Shown here: positions 1 through 11,300 of the stretch, piece by piece
Position numbering within the stretch: the stretch's first letter is position 1
Layout of the letters: each line of letters begins with the position of its first letter
Assembly: GCA_963573315.1 (NCBI GenBank)
Contig: OY752146.1
Location: 2,170,001 to 2,234,000 of the forward strand
Source: Entomortierella parvispora
Taxonomy: Eukaryota > Mortierellomycota > Mortierellomycetes > Mortierellales > Mortierellaceae
Length of the DNA stretch: 64,000 nt
Direction of reading: 5' to 3'
Translations under genes and position numbers: made by a program
Notes under the pieces: generated by a model
Database searches by the model: none
Told to the model about the DNA's origin: nothing
Seen by the model: the letters and a program-made list of their open reading frames with translations, nothing else

Positions 1-162
1 AAGATGGAAAGGATGAATATCGCGGGTTTACGATGTCTACTATGTTTACTGTACTTGCCTTCATGTCTTCTTTCTGGATTGATGGAAAACTACATGGCAA
101 TGGAGGAGACAAACATTGCATTGTTTATTAAATACTACTCTACTCCCTCTCTTTTTTTTTAG

Positions 163-286
163 CTGGGGAGTTGACATGAGTGCCTATCCCAACATTTCGC
201 GTATCAGCAAGGCATTGAACGAGATTCCAGAATTCAAGGCCGCTCACCCCTCCCAGCAAATCGACTGCCCTGCTGAGCTTCGTTAA
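163..286 (+). CDS. Maleylacetoacetate isomerase / zeta-class GST, 3'-terminal exon (partial)
   Basis: The last exon follows an acceptor (T-run then AG at 161-162) and encodes about 40 residues ending at TAA 284-286. It reads GVDMSAYPNISRI, then LNEIPEFKAAHPSQQ and PAELR-stop. The pattern of a fixed VDM, a proline, an RI helix and the AAHP(S)xQxD tail is typical of the C-terminal helical domain of maleylacetoacetate isomerase (GSTZ1), which isomerises maleylacetoacetate to fumarylacetoacetate with glutathione in tyrosine catabolism. The catalytic N-terminal thioredoxin-fold domain lies outside the window, so the assignment rests on the tail alone. Bases 1-162 look like intron, since I see no coding continuity. 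A related GST class is the alternative. Confidence 0.7.
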
Positions 287-673
287 GGAATAAGAGGAGA
301 AAGAGAACGCTGGTTCCTCAAGGACACAATGTTGTACTAGAAGATCGTTTTCTGACTGAAAGTACATTAAAAAAAGCTGTAAAAATAATCTTGTGCCTGT
401 TTTTGGAGTTTCAATGGTGAATGCAGAGTACTTTGACAACAGCTTTGTCACAACGAACACGAACAGTTTGAGATCAAGAGCCAGAGACGGTGACATTGGT
501 ACAGGATTTCCCTCTCAAAGGCAGCATTCTACAATGACTTGAATCTAGTCAATGTCAATCTGGCAGAGTAGTCTGTTTAATACGATTAAGATAAACATCC
601 AAGGGGATTTTTTTTGTTGCCATGCTTTTCCTAGGCTGCGCCAGGCTGGATACTATTTCGGGCGGCGATCTTG
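287..673. other. Convergent 3' flanks
   Basis: The stretch lies between the stop codons of the GST-type gene (+) and the GCK-III kinase (-). It is AT-rich with short A and T runs and must hold both 3' UTRs. I see no ORF with family features and no RNA gene. Confidence 0.6.
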
Positions 674-3600
674 TCATCCATTCAGTTGCTCGCTCAGCCC
701 TTTCAAGAAAAGACGTGAAAGCCCCGGAATCTCCCGCTCCGCATTCTCAAATGCCAACTTTAGATCCTCAACTGCAAGCCGCTCGCTTTCACGTAAACAA
801 AGTCCTTGCAACTACATTCCAATGACCAAAAAGAATTACATGCCATCAGGTTAGTAATCGACGCACTATTTCATAGGATCTTGCTAAAGAGCCTGTGGGC
901 GCATTATGTCAACGACAAGTCCTTCTCTCCAAGCTGTGGGCTTACGTTGTTCAGGACAGGTCGTACAAATGTCTGATACACTTTGTCACGCGTCAAATCG
1001 GCTGAGGCTGGTCGACCACGTCGAGGTTCTGGCGGCCTGTCATGGATAGACAGCTTTTCCACATTGCGGTAACGTTGCGTCCGAACCGTGTCATACCCTG
1101 AATCACTGATCCTCATTTTCTAATGCGATGAACATGCGACCGAGTGTTAATATTCTTCTGGCAAAACAATAGACAAGAAATAATATACACTACTCTTGAA
1201 TGAACGTACATCTCCCTTTGTGTATATTCCTTGAGATGGTCCCGGCACGGCAGGTTCCCGTACCGTGCCGAAATCCCATCCGCCATCTTGTTCGTCCTCA
1301 AAATTCCCTCTGCAGAATGGGTGTGAACGTTAGAAAAGACGACTTGCTACCCCAGAAAATACATTCGAAAATGAATAACAAAGGCCTGCTTCTTCGGAAC
1401 TTACCCAGGCACATCATCATCCGAGGATTCGCTCTCGCGTCCTCCTCCTTCATGCAACCATCGTTCGTGAATTTCCAGTAGCTCTGTAAGATAGGATGAT
1501 TTTTTTGCAGCTCTGATAAACCTATGCTTAGAAAGTTCTTTGGCAGAGGGCCGCTATTTCAAAAATGAGAACATCTATTAAATACAATGATATAACACAT
1601 CGCAGCACACTCGAAAGAATGCTAAAAAATGGCCATACCAGTGCTGGATCACGCTGTAAACATGCTGCCACAAAATCCTTGAATGCTTTTGAATAGCTTC
1701 CCTCGAGAACAGGTGGGGCGTTCTTTGGAATTAAAAAGAGCACTTTCATGGGGTGTATATCTGAATATGGCGGCTCGCCTTTAGCCAGTTCGATAGCGGT
1801 GATTCCCAGAGACCAGATATCTGCCTTGTTATCGTATCCTGATTGCTTAATAACTTCTGGTGCCATCCAAAACTAGTTTTCGTGGAAAAGTGTTATCAGC
1901 ATCTGATGACTCTACCGACAGCACATGCCAACATTGCTTCACTTACAGGTGTTCCGACAAAAGTATTTTTCTTTGTCATGGTTGCTGTTAACTATTTGGA
2001 AATTGTGGGTGGTGAATACCCTTGTTGATTACGAGGCTCCGAAACGAGATCTTCTTGGCACAAATTTCTTGATTACCTGACCAGAAACTCCAAAATCTGC
2101 CAATTTGACATCTCCCTCCGTTGTAAGGAGTACATTGGCCGCTATAGTTGAAAATTCGGGGGGAGTCATTGCATGAGTTGGGTGAAAACACGTAATCAAT
2201 CGTCAGAGCTGCTGTTATTGTTTGTTACCTTTGATGTCTGTATTGGGCAGGTTGCACGACAGCATTCGCGGAGCATGGTTGGTCACAGGGAAGAAGAAAA
2301 CACGAGATTCATGCGACAAAATGTTAGCCCGCGCACGCGTCATGCCATTCTTTGTTTGACCCACAACAAAAACTAAAAAAAAAAAAAAAAAAAAAATCCA
2401 CATGATACACCCTTTCGTCGCCGTTTACCTCGGTGAAGCTTGCCCTCTCCGTGGAGATATTCAAGACCTTTCAGAAGCTCGCGAGCTATAATCGCAATGT
2501 AGTCCTCTTTGAAACTGGCAGCTTTCATCTAATGTGTGAGGAGAAAGCAGTCTTGTGAGGGTTTGGTAATAAATGCACTTTTGAGGTTTGGAACCACCAT
2601 CCTGGTGTATATCGCCCTTACCAAATCCGAGCAAGATCCTCCTGAGCAATATTCCATGATGATCCAAAGGTTCGCCCCCTTGAGGAATGAAGCAAAGTAT
2701 CTAGGCCGGACTCGGGTTTTAATCTCTCGTACAAGACTCATCATGAATTCCTTTCGTTCGAGAGCAATGACAGATTATCCACTCTACCTCGTTACGAAAG
2801 GAGAATCCAGCTGCGACAGGATGTTGATCTCTTGCTGGATATCGTCAATTTCATCTTCTGCATTCTCAAGGTCAATGATCTTGATTGCAACCGGCTTTTT
2901 TGTCCTGCGATCAAAACTAAAAGAATGGTCAATGGCAAAATAGGTTATGACGATACCAAGAGCAGGTTAATATGGCTGCTCTTTCCGTTAGACTCCACCA
3001 ACCACTCGCCCTCTCTCCTGTTCCCCTGTCGTGAGCGGAAAAAGCAGTAGGACAGTAGCATTCACTTTCTCCCTCCCACGCTACTTAGTGTTGTCCTGTT
3101 CTCGAGTAAAATGAATTCAGGGGCCAACGATTGAACAAGATCACATGAGCTCTTTGCACTGTTGTTGTCGATATTGTCGTTGGAGTTGTTGTAGTTGATG
3201 AGAAGAGTCCTCAATCGTCAATCTGGCATTAAGAACAGGTGTTCTCGCCATACAAACACTGCTAGGGTCGTAGATCCCGTATAAAAGAGAAGGCTGAGCA
3301 AGAGGGGAAACGAGGGGAAGAGTCTCTCCTCCCTCTTTGTGAGCCCCCTTGATCCAGCCCTGAGTGTGTCCTCTAAACCCCAGGGAAGTGGCAATGATCC
3401 TGCCAAAACAACAGCAACCACAACAACAACATGCAGTCTGTCGTTGTCAACGGCGGACCTGCAGCGGCGGCGACAAGCTGTTTTCGTCGTATCCAAACCG
3501 ATCCTGCTCAATGGCGTCTGTCGATGACTCTCTCTCTTTGTCTGCGCATTACCCTTTGAATACTTCTCCAAAGGAGCCTTTGCCTAAGACAATGCAAGAA

Positions 3601-3848
3601 TTGCCATACATCAGTAGAGTCCAGAAAGCACTGCTCTTGTTGCGATGACTGTTGTCGGTCGGCCTTACCGATACGCTCAAGCTTGACATAGTACTCCTCT
3701 GGATCCAACTGACTGGAGACGCTCTATGTTTTTCCAGTCGATTTTCCGAGGTACAACAAAAAAAGAGAAAAGAACAGAGTCAGTTTAAGTTCCAGACCCG
3801 AACATGGACTTTTGATTGCCATTGTAGAAAGGTTTGTCTGGGTACCAT
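674..3848 (-). CDS. STE20-family GCK-III protein kinase (MST3/STK24-like)
   Basis: I could rebuild 14 exons in frame, 431 codons: 3846-3848 (ATG only), 3669-3708, 3553-3583, 2788-2916, 2622-2700, 2429-2528, 2229-2237, 2077-2141, 1947-1991, 1639-1872, 1405-1553, 1210-1309, 946-1119, 674-811. The product matches human MST3 in layout and length (about 431-443). It has the glycine loop [61 protein letters not shown], and NTFVGTPFWMAPEV, then the family signature [11 protein letters not shown] and [13 protein letters not shown]. The tail has [14 protein letters not shown] and an acidic DDD patch, and WDFGTVRE resembles the MST3 linker. GCK-III kinases act in STRIPAK/CCM3 and septation-type pathways controlling polarity and Golgi. 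The ATG-only first exon is inferred because the TTG-GAT-CCA codons follow an acceptor; a different upstream exon is possible. An A-run interrupts one intron. Confidence 0.9.
2229..2237 (-). other. 9-nt micro-exon inside the kinase gene
   Basis: On the minus strand the 9 bases acatcaaag are preceded by a cag acceptor and followed by a gtaac donor. They join CGA-G to CG-GCC to give R-D-I-K-A-A, exactly the HRDIKAAN catalytic loop that the flanking exons lack. Without this exon the invariant catalytic Asp and Lys are missing. Confidence 0.85.
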
Positions 3849-4607
3849 GACGGACGAATGGTTCAATGGACAGGTAGTCTAGGCAAATGAGAGCCGCAAA
3901 AGGAGGGAGAAGAGGCAGTAACGGAAGGAGGAACGTGGGGAAGGGAAAGAAGGAGAAAGAGAAGGAGGAAGGAGTGTGCTTGTTCAGCAAGAAACAAGGT
4001 TGTTGTGTGGAGGCGAGACTTTGGGCTATGGGCGGTGCGAGTGAGGAGGGGCGGAACAGAAGAGGTAGAGGAATGAGGGAATGAGGATGAGAGGACGAAA
4101 GGGAAGAGAAGAAAGGAACGAGAACGAGAACGAAGGGAAGAGCAGAGGAACAAAAAGAAAAAAGATGCGACGCCCTTTCTTTCTCTCTCCACACATCCAC
4201 ACCCATGGGGCCCCCTTGCACGGCCAGAGGTCCAAGCCATGCTCTCTCTCTCTTTCTTTCTCTCTTTGTGCGGTATACATCTCTGTATCTATCTTGAGCT
4301 CACTCAGTACTCTTGTCTCTCTCTTTTTCTACTCTTATGTACATACTGTATTCCCCCTCCCATCTGGTTCCTGCCTTGCACCAATGGCGCCTGGTGTATG
4401 AATGAACTCGGGCCCCTATCTGAGGCCGATGGGCGCCAACGCGACAGTCCGCAGACGGACGCGTTTGAACGAATGTCTCTGTCGCTCCGACCCCTGCAGG
4501 TACAGCCTGTGAACAGCCTGAGCAGTCACAGTAAACACTTTGTGCGGAAGATGTCACATCTTCACCAAACCATCGTTTGCTCACACATACATACACACAC
4601 CATCGCC
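3849..4607. promoter_or_regulatory. Divergent intergenic region, kinase / UQCC2-like gene
   Basis: The region is between two divergent start codons and must hold both promoters and 5' UTRs. It is strongly strand-asymmetric: GA-rich at 3888-4170, then CT-rich with CTCTCT runs around 4239-4330. Open frames here arise from this low-complexity sequence. I see no convincing TATA box. Confidence 0.5.
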
Positions 4608-5183
4608 ATGGCATCCCCATCTACTGCATCCGTCGGTCGTCTGTACCGCTCCTATCTTCGCGTCATCGCCGACTGGCCCGCAGACCCAATTCGCCCAACC
4701 CGCAACATGAAGACCGCCCTCCGGAGCCAGGTCACATCAACCTTCCGGGCCCCCATTGCTCCTTCCGAGACCCTCTCCTCCAGACTTGCTGACGCCGAGG
4801 TCCAGCTCGAAGCCCTGCAACGGATCACTGGAAACGAGTTTAAGCAAAAGGTAAGAGAGAGAATGGAGAAAAATAGAGCGAGACAAAACTGTACAGAATA
4901 GGGCCCGGATCCTGGGTCATGGATTCTGAGATCCTGATTCTATCTTCTCCCTTTGGTATTTGACACTCCAACAAAAAAATATCATTACTGACTTTCTCCC
5001 TCCAATCTGCACCCTGTGTCTTAGTACCCATTGTCTTCAAAGCTGTTGACCCCTGCCAGTAATCCAAACTACTACTCAAAGCTCGTCGACATGCTCGAGA
5101 AGGAGACCGCAAAGAAGAACTTTGAGGCCATTGGCAAGAAAGGCCCCTCTTTCTTCCAGAAGCTGTTCAGGACAGCAAAGTAA
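4608..5183 (+). CDS. Complex III assembly factor, UQCC2/Cbp6-like
   Basis: Two exons (4608-4850 and 5025-5183; GTAAGA donor, TTAG acceptor) encode 133 residues. The N-terminal half has the LYR-like start GRLYRSYLRVIADWPADP followed by R-x-x-x and a short helix, typical of UQCC2 (mitochondrial nucleoid factor 1) and yeast Cbp6. The second half has KYPLSSKLLTPASNP, then NYYSKLVDMLEKE. These small matrix proteins bind newly made cytochrome b with UQCC1/Cbp3 and promote its translation and insertion into complex III. The basic, Ser/Arg-rich N-terminus fits mitochondrial import. The call rests on pattern recognition of a short, weakly conserved family. The 3' end converges with the UBX gene, with 208 bases between the stops. 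Confidence 0.65.
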
Positions 5184-5391
5184 TATAACCACCTCCCGGC
5201 GCTGGGCTCCACAGCACTTTCTTGTATCATAAACTCCCATGCAAAGAAATATCCAACCTGCCATTCTTCATTCATTAGTTGTTTTTTTTGAGCTGAGCTG
5301 AACTGAAAATATGTATTATGTTTATGTTGTGAGGAGGATAGAAAACCTTCCTATCGCGAATGGTTGATATGGACAACTGATTTTCTTTCTC

Positions 5392-7660
5392 TTACGTTTG
5401 TACCATGATCTGTGCATTCTCGATACCGACATCCTCCAGAGTCTTGCCCACTTCGCCCAGCAGCTGCTTGCCCATAAAGACAAGCTAGCGAATACATAAA
5501 AAAGAGAAGGATTCTCTGTTAGCCATCGTGGCATACTCCCACACTTTGGTATTTTGATTCTCATCCAAAACAGGATATGATACTTACCTCAAATGGTTGT
5601 GTTCTCGCATCTTCAACTTCAGACTTGACAAACTCGAACAATGCTCGAACAGGTGCCGTTTTTGAAAAGCGGTGCATCAACCGAGATCCATCACTGAGTC
5701 GGAACCCAATTCTTGTAGAGGTGGCTGGGTCCGTAGGCTCCTCGTGGCGGATAGGCTGTATGCTCTCGAGCAAGGAAACCTCCTCCACTAGCTCAGGCTC
5801 TGCGACTTCTAAATTCGTTTAATGAGAAGACGAATAGAAAGTTAGTATTCAATCTCATGATCAACACCAGAGCGTTTGTTTGACAGCGAATACGACACTT
5901 GCCTGTGGGTGTTTCCGTAATGGACGTGTCTTCATCTTCCGCCGAGGGGATATCGATGGCGCTGGACGGGTCTCCTCCCATGGAAGCCATCATTGCTGCC
6001 TGAAGTTGCTCTTCTTCAGTCATGTCCGAGACATCCTTGACCAACTTTTTTTTCTTTGGCTGCGAGGGCTTTGAAGCAGAGTCTGTGAGCGAGTGCATGT
6101 CCAAGAACTCGGAAACTGGAAAAAGATAAAATGTATAGACATTAAATGTCAGTCATAGCCACAAAGGACATGCGGATCAAATTATTGACGCCCCTACAAA
6201 GGACCGTACCATCAGAAAGAAAGTCCATGGGATCAATAGCCTTGCTCCAGACGTGCATTCTCTCGGCTAGAACAATATAAAGATATCAGTACATATATCC
6301 AGGATAACAGGATGACAAGCAATGAATAGCTATTTTTTACCTGTTCTAGGATCAATGATGGCGATATGAGGAAAGGTCTTGAGAGGGTAGTATGCCGCGT
6401 ACTTTTTTCCCTCGACACTATCCGAGTAAAACTGGTGCGTATAAATGATGTTGGTCAGCACGCGCGTAGTCGACAGTCATCGCTCCATAATAATAGATAA
6501 TTCCTGCAATGATCCTGGTTGCAGTACCTGTAAAAAGACAAAGTTCTCCTTCACGACTTCCTTAACACCAAGGTCACTCCAAAGATCGCGATTGAGGACT
6601 TGGCAAGCAAAAACGCCAGCCTCCTGAATATTCACCATAAGCCACTTTGTCTGAGCCTTGGCCACATTACGACTCTAATATTAGTATACAACGAGTATTA
6701 GCATGTCGACTATTGAAGGGTACACTTTGGAAGACCTAAAGAAAACCTCCTTTACCTGATCAAAGTCGCCTCGGGCCATCAAATCAAGTGGGGCTTTGAA
6801 CAAATCGGCCAGACGAGAAGTCTTTGGGCTCGTTTCTCCTCCGAAAGTAGCTGCCTCTGCTGCAAAATCACGGAAAGCATCCCTGGCAAGGCTGGACGAG
6901 TCTGGAGGCAAAAACACGGATGGCGCAGCGCGAGTACCTGTGGGTAAAAAAAGCCGATAACGCAAGCAAGCGCAGAATAAAAAAAAGGCGTCAGTGCCTG
7001 TGTCATTGATGCTAAATCTTGATTGAACAAAGATTATGCATCCAAAAGGTCGTGCTTGATAATGCAATAAAAACTTACGAACGGAACCTCCAAACATGGA
7101 TCCAGCATGGTCACCATAGTCGTCACCAAGTAACATTTCATGTCGAGGCGCAATCGGGGCACGGATGCTGCTTGCAGCCTTGTTCTCTTCCTCCATCAGA
7201 GACCGCGCAAGTTCTGCATCCTGATCAAACGTGTCAAAGCCGCCGGAAGATCCGTTGTTGGAAGGCGATCTTGAGCGGCGAGCGCCTCTGGCACTGCTAT
7301 TAGCGTTGTTGTCGATGGAGGAAGAAGTGCCTGCGAGGTCGATACCGCCGCTTTCCATGTACAAAGTGACAGCTCGATCAAGGGATCCATCACACACCTA
7401 CGAAGAGAACGAGTGAGTGAGAGTCGACGGTCAGTTTCTGAACCCCCCTCCCCCCCTGTGGCGCGTTCGGTTTACTCTTTCGGAACCCTATTCTCGTTCA
7501 GATGCAATGGAACCAGGGAGAAAAAGTCAAGGAGAAAAGGTCAAGCAAGGAAAGGCCGGGAGAAGGGGATACGAACCGTCAGATAGTTTGAGGCGACATC
7601 GGGGTCTGCGGAGGTGATGGCACAGAACTGGACAATGTCCTCAGAGTTGACGGACTCCAT
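5392..7660 (-). CDS. UAS/UBX domain protein, UBXN7 (Ubx5)-type p97/Cdc48 adaptor
   Basis: The multi-exon gene starts at ATG 7658-7660 (first exon 7577-7660, second 7079-7397). It has a UBA-like helical N-terminus (DIVQFCAITSADPDVASNYL), a Ser/Asn-rich linker, then a UAS thioredoxin-like domain (AKAQTKWLMVNIQE, ACQVLNRDLWSD, ENFVFLQ, then FYSDSVEGKKY, PLKTFPHIAIIDPRTG). A KKKKL-containing acidic linker with a possible ubiquitin-interacting helix (MTEEEQLQAAMMASM) follows. The C-terminal UBX domain (RIGFRLSDGSRLMHRF, FVKSEVEDA, FMGKQLLGE) ends VQT-stop. UBXN7 proteins link Cdc48/p97 to ubiquitylated substrates and to cullin ligases. The order UBA-UAS-UIM-UBX is the UBXN7 signature. The junctions of the later exons were read by eye and may be off by a few bases. 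Confidence 0.88.
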
Positions 7661-7744
7661 GGCGGCGACTTTTCTTTTTCTGGTGGTAATGGTGGGAGCG
7701 GTGGCGGTGGCTAGTTAGGAGAAGGGAGGGGGAAGGGGAAGGGG

Positions 7745-7783
<39 letters not shown>

Positions 7784-8321
7784 AAGAAGGAAGGAAGAGA
7801 GATGGAGAGCGGGAATGTGGAAAATGAGGAACGGGACGGAGGTGGTTTCTTGTCGACGAATGAATGAAATCGACTGAAAAGAGAGAGTGCGAGCGAGAGG
7901 CGCGTTGCACGGACAGCGAGCAAGCAAGAGAAAGAAAAGCGTGCGCCAGAGCGCACACCCTCCTCGTGGCACTGACGTGTGTGCTGTTGATGTGCGGGGT
8001 GTGCTGTTGTGCTGTTGGCTAGTGTGCTTGTTGTTTGTTCTTCGATATCTGTAATTGCACATCCGCACCCCACCCATGTGCAATTAGCGGAATTGCGTGA
8101 TCGGTGATCTGCTCTTTTGTCCTGTTCTTTTTTTTTCATTTTCATTTTCACAAAGTGCTCTGCCTCCCTCTCCTCTCTCTGTCCCTGTGCAAAAAAAAAA
8201 AAAAAAAAAAGGACCTTCATTCACTCCATTCCATCCTTCCTTCTTCCTTCCTTCCTTCCTTCCTTCCTCACTCCCTTTCCTCCCCTCTCTCTTTCCCCCT
8301 CCGCAAGTCCCGGCATTTGCA
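7661..8321. promoter_or_regulatory. Divergent promoter region, UBX gene / RAT1
   Basis: This stretch between divergent starts holds a (GA)n tract at about 7746-7775, TGTGCTGTTG-type short repeats at 7978-8030, an A20 run at 8191-8210 and a (TTCC)n tract at about 8234-8270 just before the RAT1 start. All are simple repeats typical of UTR and promoter DNA here. No TATA box was identified. Confidence 0.5.
8234..8270. repeat. (TTCC)n microsatellite in the RAT1 5' UTR
   Basis: A run of roughly eight TTCC units with small interruptions sits about 50 bases upstream of the RAT1 ATG. Confidence 0.8.
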
Positions 8322-11300
8322 ATGGGAGTTCCAGCCCTCTTCAGATGGTAAACACCACCAGCCATCCGCTCACATTCCACAGGAAACCCTCGGTGGATCA
8401 AACCTCCTTTGCCGGTCAAAACATGCATGAACAAGCACCTGTAACTAACTTGCCAGCTGATTGCTTTTCTCTCTTAGGCTTGCCAACAAGTACCCAAAGA
8501 TCACCACCAATGTTGTCGAGGAACACCCAAAGGAGATTGATGGCGTCGTTGTACCCATCGACATCACCCAACCCAACCCAAACAACGAGGAGAACGACTA
8601 CTTATACCTGGATATGAACAACATTATTCATCCATGCTGTAAGCCTGAGGGAAAGGTAGGGTGTCTGGACCATCGCACGTGGTTACCCCCCCCCCCCCCC
8701 CAAGCTATGAATATGGATCTAGAAACTACTTGCTAACTTGCTCCCCCACTGCGTTGATGTGTCTGATCCGGATTGACCACACCTTAGCCACCACCAGCGA
8801 ACGAGGACGAGATGATGGTAGCGATTTTTGCGTACATTGAGCGTATCGTCAACATGGTTCGCCCCCGCAAGATGCTCTACATGGCCGTTGGTAAGTGCAG
8901 GATGCAGACAAACTCCTGATCCGTCAGTGATCGTTTCCTACCCCCATTACTTTAGGGACTAACCAAATGATGTATTCCGTAGATGGTGTTGCCCCTCGCG
9001 CTAAAATGAACCAACAGCGATCCAGACGTTTCAGGACTGCACAGGAAGCCAAAGAGAAGGCTGCCAGTGAAGACAAGGCATGGGAAGAACTCACTGGTAT
9101 GGAACGAAAGAGCGCAGGACTTTTGTTTTGGAAATATGCAGGAGAACGTCCTCTTAACTAATGCCCATCATATCCTTTTCTATTTTGTTCCAGCTGATCT
9201 CAAGGCTCAACGCCCCGACCACGATACAACACAAAAATTTGATGGAAACTGTATTACTCCTGGAACACCTTTCATGGTCAATTTGGGAAAGGTCTTGCGA
9301 TTCTGGGTTGCCAAGAAGCTGAACGAGGATCCAGGTTGGATGAACCTGAAGGTCATCTTGTCCGACGGCAGTGTCCCTGGAGAGGGTGAGCACAAGATGA
9401 TGAATTTTATCCGCTCCCAGAGATCGGCTCCACACCATAACCCCAACACCAGCCATGTCATTTACGGTCTTGTAAGTCATCGTCATCAGGAACGATACAT
9501 TTTGGACTCTATCAGTGGCGCATCACTAACTTATGCCAATTCTACATGTGTATAGGATGCTGATCTGATCATGTTGGCTCTTGGAACACACGAGCCTTAC
9601 TTCAAGGTACTTCGTGAAGATGTGTTCTTCCAGGAGGGCAGTGCAAAGAATAAATGCTTTCTTTGCAATCAGACCGGACATATGGCAGCACAGTGCCAAG
9701 GCAAGGCCAAGGTCAAGTCTGGAGATTTTGATGAAAAGGCCCCACCGGCGACAGAGAAGCCATACATTTATCTCAACGTCAGTATCCTTCGCGAATATCT
9801 GGAGGTCGAACTCAAAGTTGAGAACCTGCCTTTTGAATGGGATCTTGAGCAAGCGATCGATGATTGGGTCTTTTTGTGTTTCTTTGTCGGAAACGACTTT
9901 TTGCCTCATTTGCCTTCCTTGGAGACACGTGAAGGTGCCATTGATATTTTGATTGATATTTGGAAGCAGGTCCTACCACTCATGGGCGGTTACATGACAC
10001 AAAATGGCGACGTAGACTTGAAGAGAGCGCAGTTCCTTATGACCGAACTCGGAAAGAAAGAGGACGGTATCTTTCAGGAACGTCGAGAGAAGGAGGAGCG
10101 CAAGATGAAGAACAACAAGCGCCGCAAGCTGGAAGACCAGGCCAGGTCTCTCTATGCCTCACAGGAGGGAGGTGCTGCGCTGTCACATTCTGCCAATTTC
10201 AACATGCCTGCAGTCGCCGTCCGAGGTCTCGGCAACAAGGCTGAGGCCGAGAAGGAGGTTGCAGCTCTTAACAAGAAGATTATGGAGGAAAAGGTCCGGG
10301 TAAGGACAATAACGAACCAGGCTGCCGCTGCACTGCTGAAAGCCGAGTTGGCAGGAGAATCGGCAGTGACCAAAGCTACAGATGAAACTGCAGAGACCAA
10401 GGAAGATGTGGAAACGGCCGACAGCGCTGTCGATGGTGTATCAGAAAGCGCCGCCGATCCTGACATTGAGATGCGGGAGAAGAACCCTCTCAAGCGAACG
10501 ATTGAGGAAGTTGAAGACAAGGATGACGAGTCGTCGACTGTTGAGGGGGAAGATGATGACACCGAGGCTGCCGCTACTCCGACTCCCATTCCCGCTGCCA
10601 TCGCCAAGAAAAAGGCACATGTGGACGATGACGAGGAACCTGATGACAACGTCCGATTGTGGGAACCAGAATATAAGGAGCGCTACTACAGGAACAAGTT
10701 CCACATTGAGCTGTCAGACGCTCCAGCTCGAAGAGCGTAAGTTTTGTCTGTTGATTGATGCGTTATGTTCCTGAAAAAGATCATTTTAAATTAACCATTT
10801 GCTTTTTTTCTATGGAACTTTCTTTTAGTATTGTCAAGAGCTATATTGAAGGATGCTGTTGGGTTATGAAGTACTATATGCAAGGATGCCCATCATGGCA
10901 GTGGTACTACCCTTACCACTACTCTCCTTTTGCCTCGGACTTTGTGGACATTGGAGATCTGGAAATTGAGTTTGAACTCGGCGAGCCTTTCCACCCAATT
11001 GAGCAACTTATGGGAGTCCTTCCTGCTGCCAGTAAGCAGCACATCCCCCCAGCTTTCCAGCCCTTGATGTACGAGGAGGATTCGCCTATTATCGACTTTT
11101 ATCCCGAGAACTTTGAGATGGATCTCAATGGCAAGAAATTTGCTTGGCAGGGTGTTGCCCTTTTGCCTTTCTTGGATCCCGTCCGTCTATTGGAAGCCAT
11201 GAAGCCGCTTTATCCCAAACTCACCGAAGATGAGGTTGAGCGCAACAAATTTGGCAAAGAGATCCTCTTTGTGAGCGAAAAAAGCAAGCTGTACGACCCG

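Noticed and set aside
10152-10649. Ser-rich 165-codon minus-strand frame
   Set aside because: Antisense of the acidic Glu/Asp-rich segment of RAT1, whose GAG and GAC codons read as Ser and Val-rich frames in reverse.
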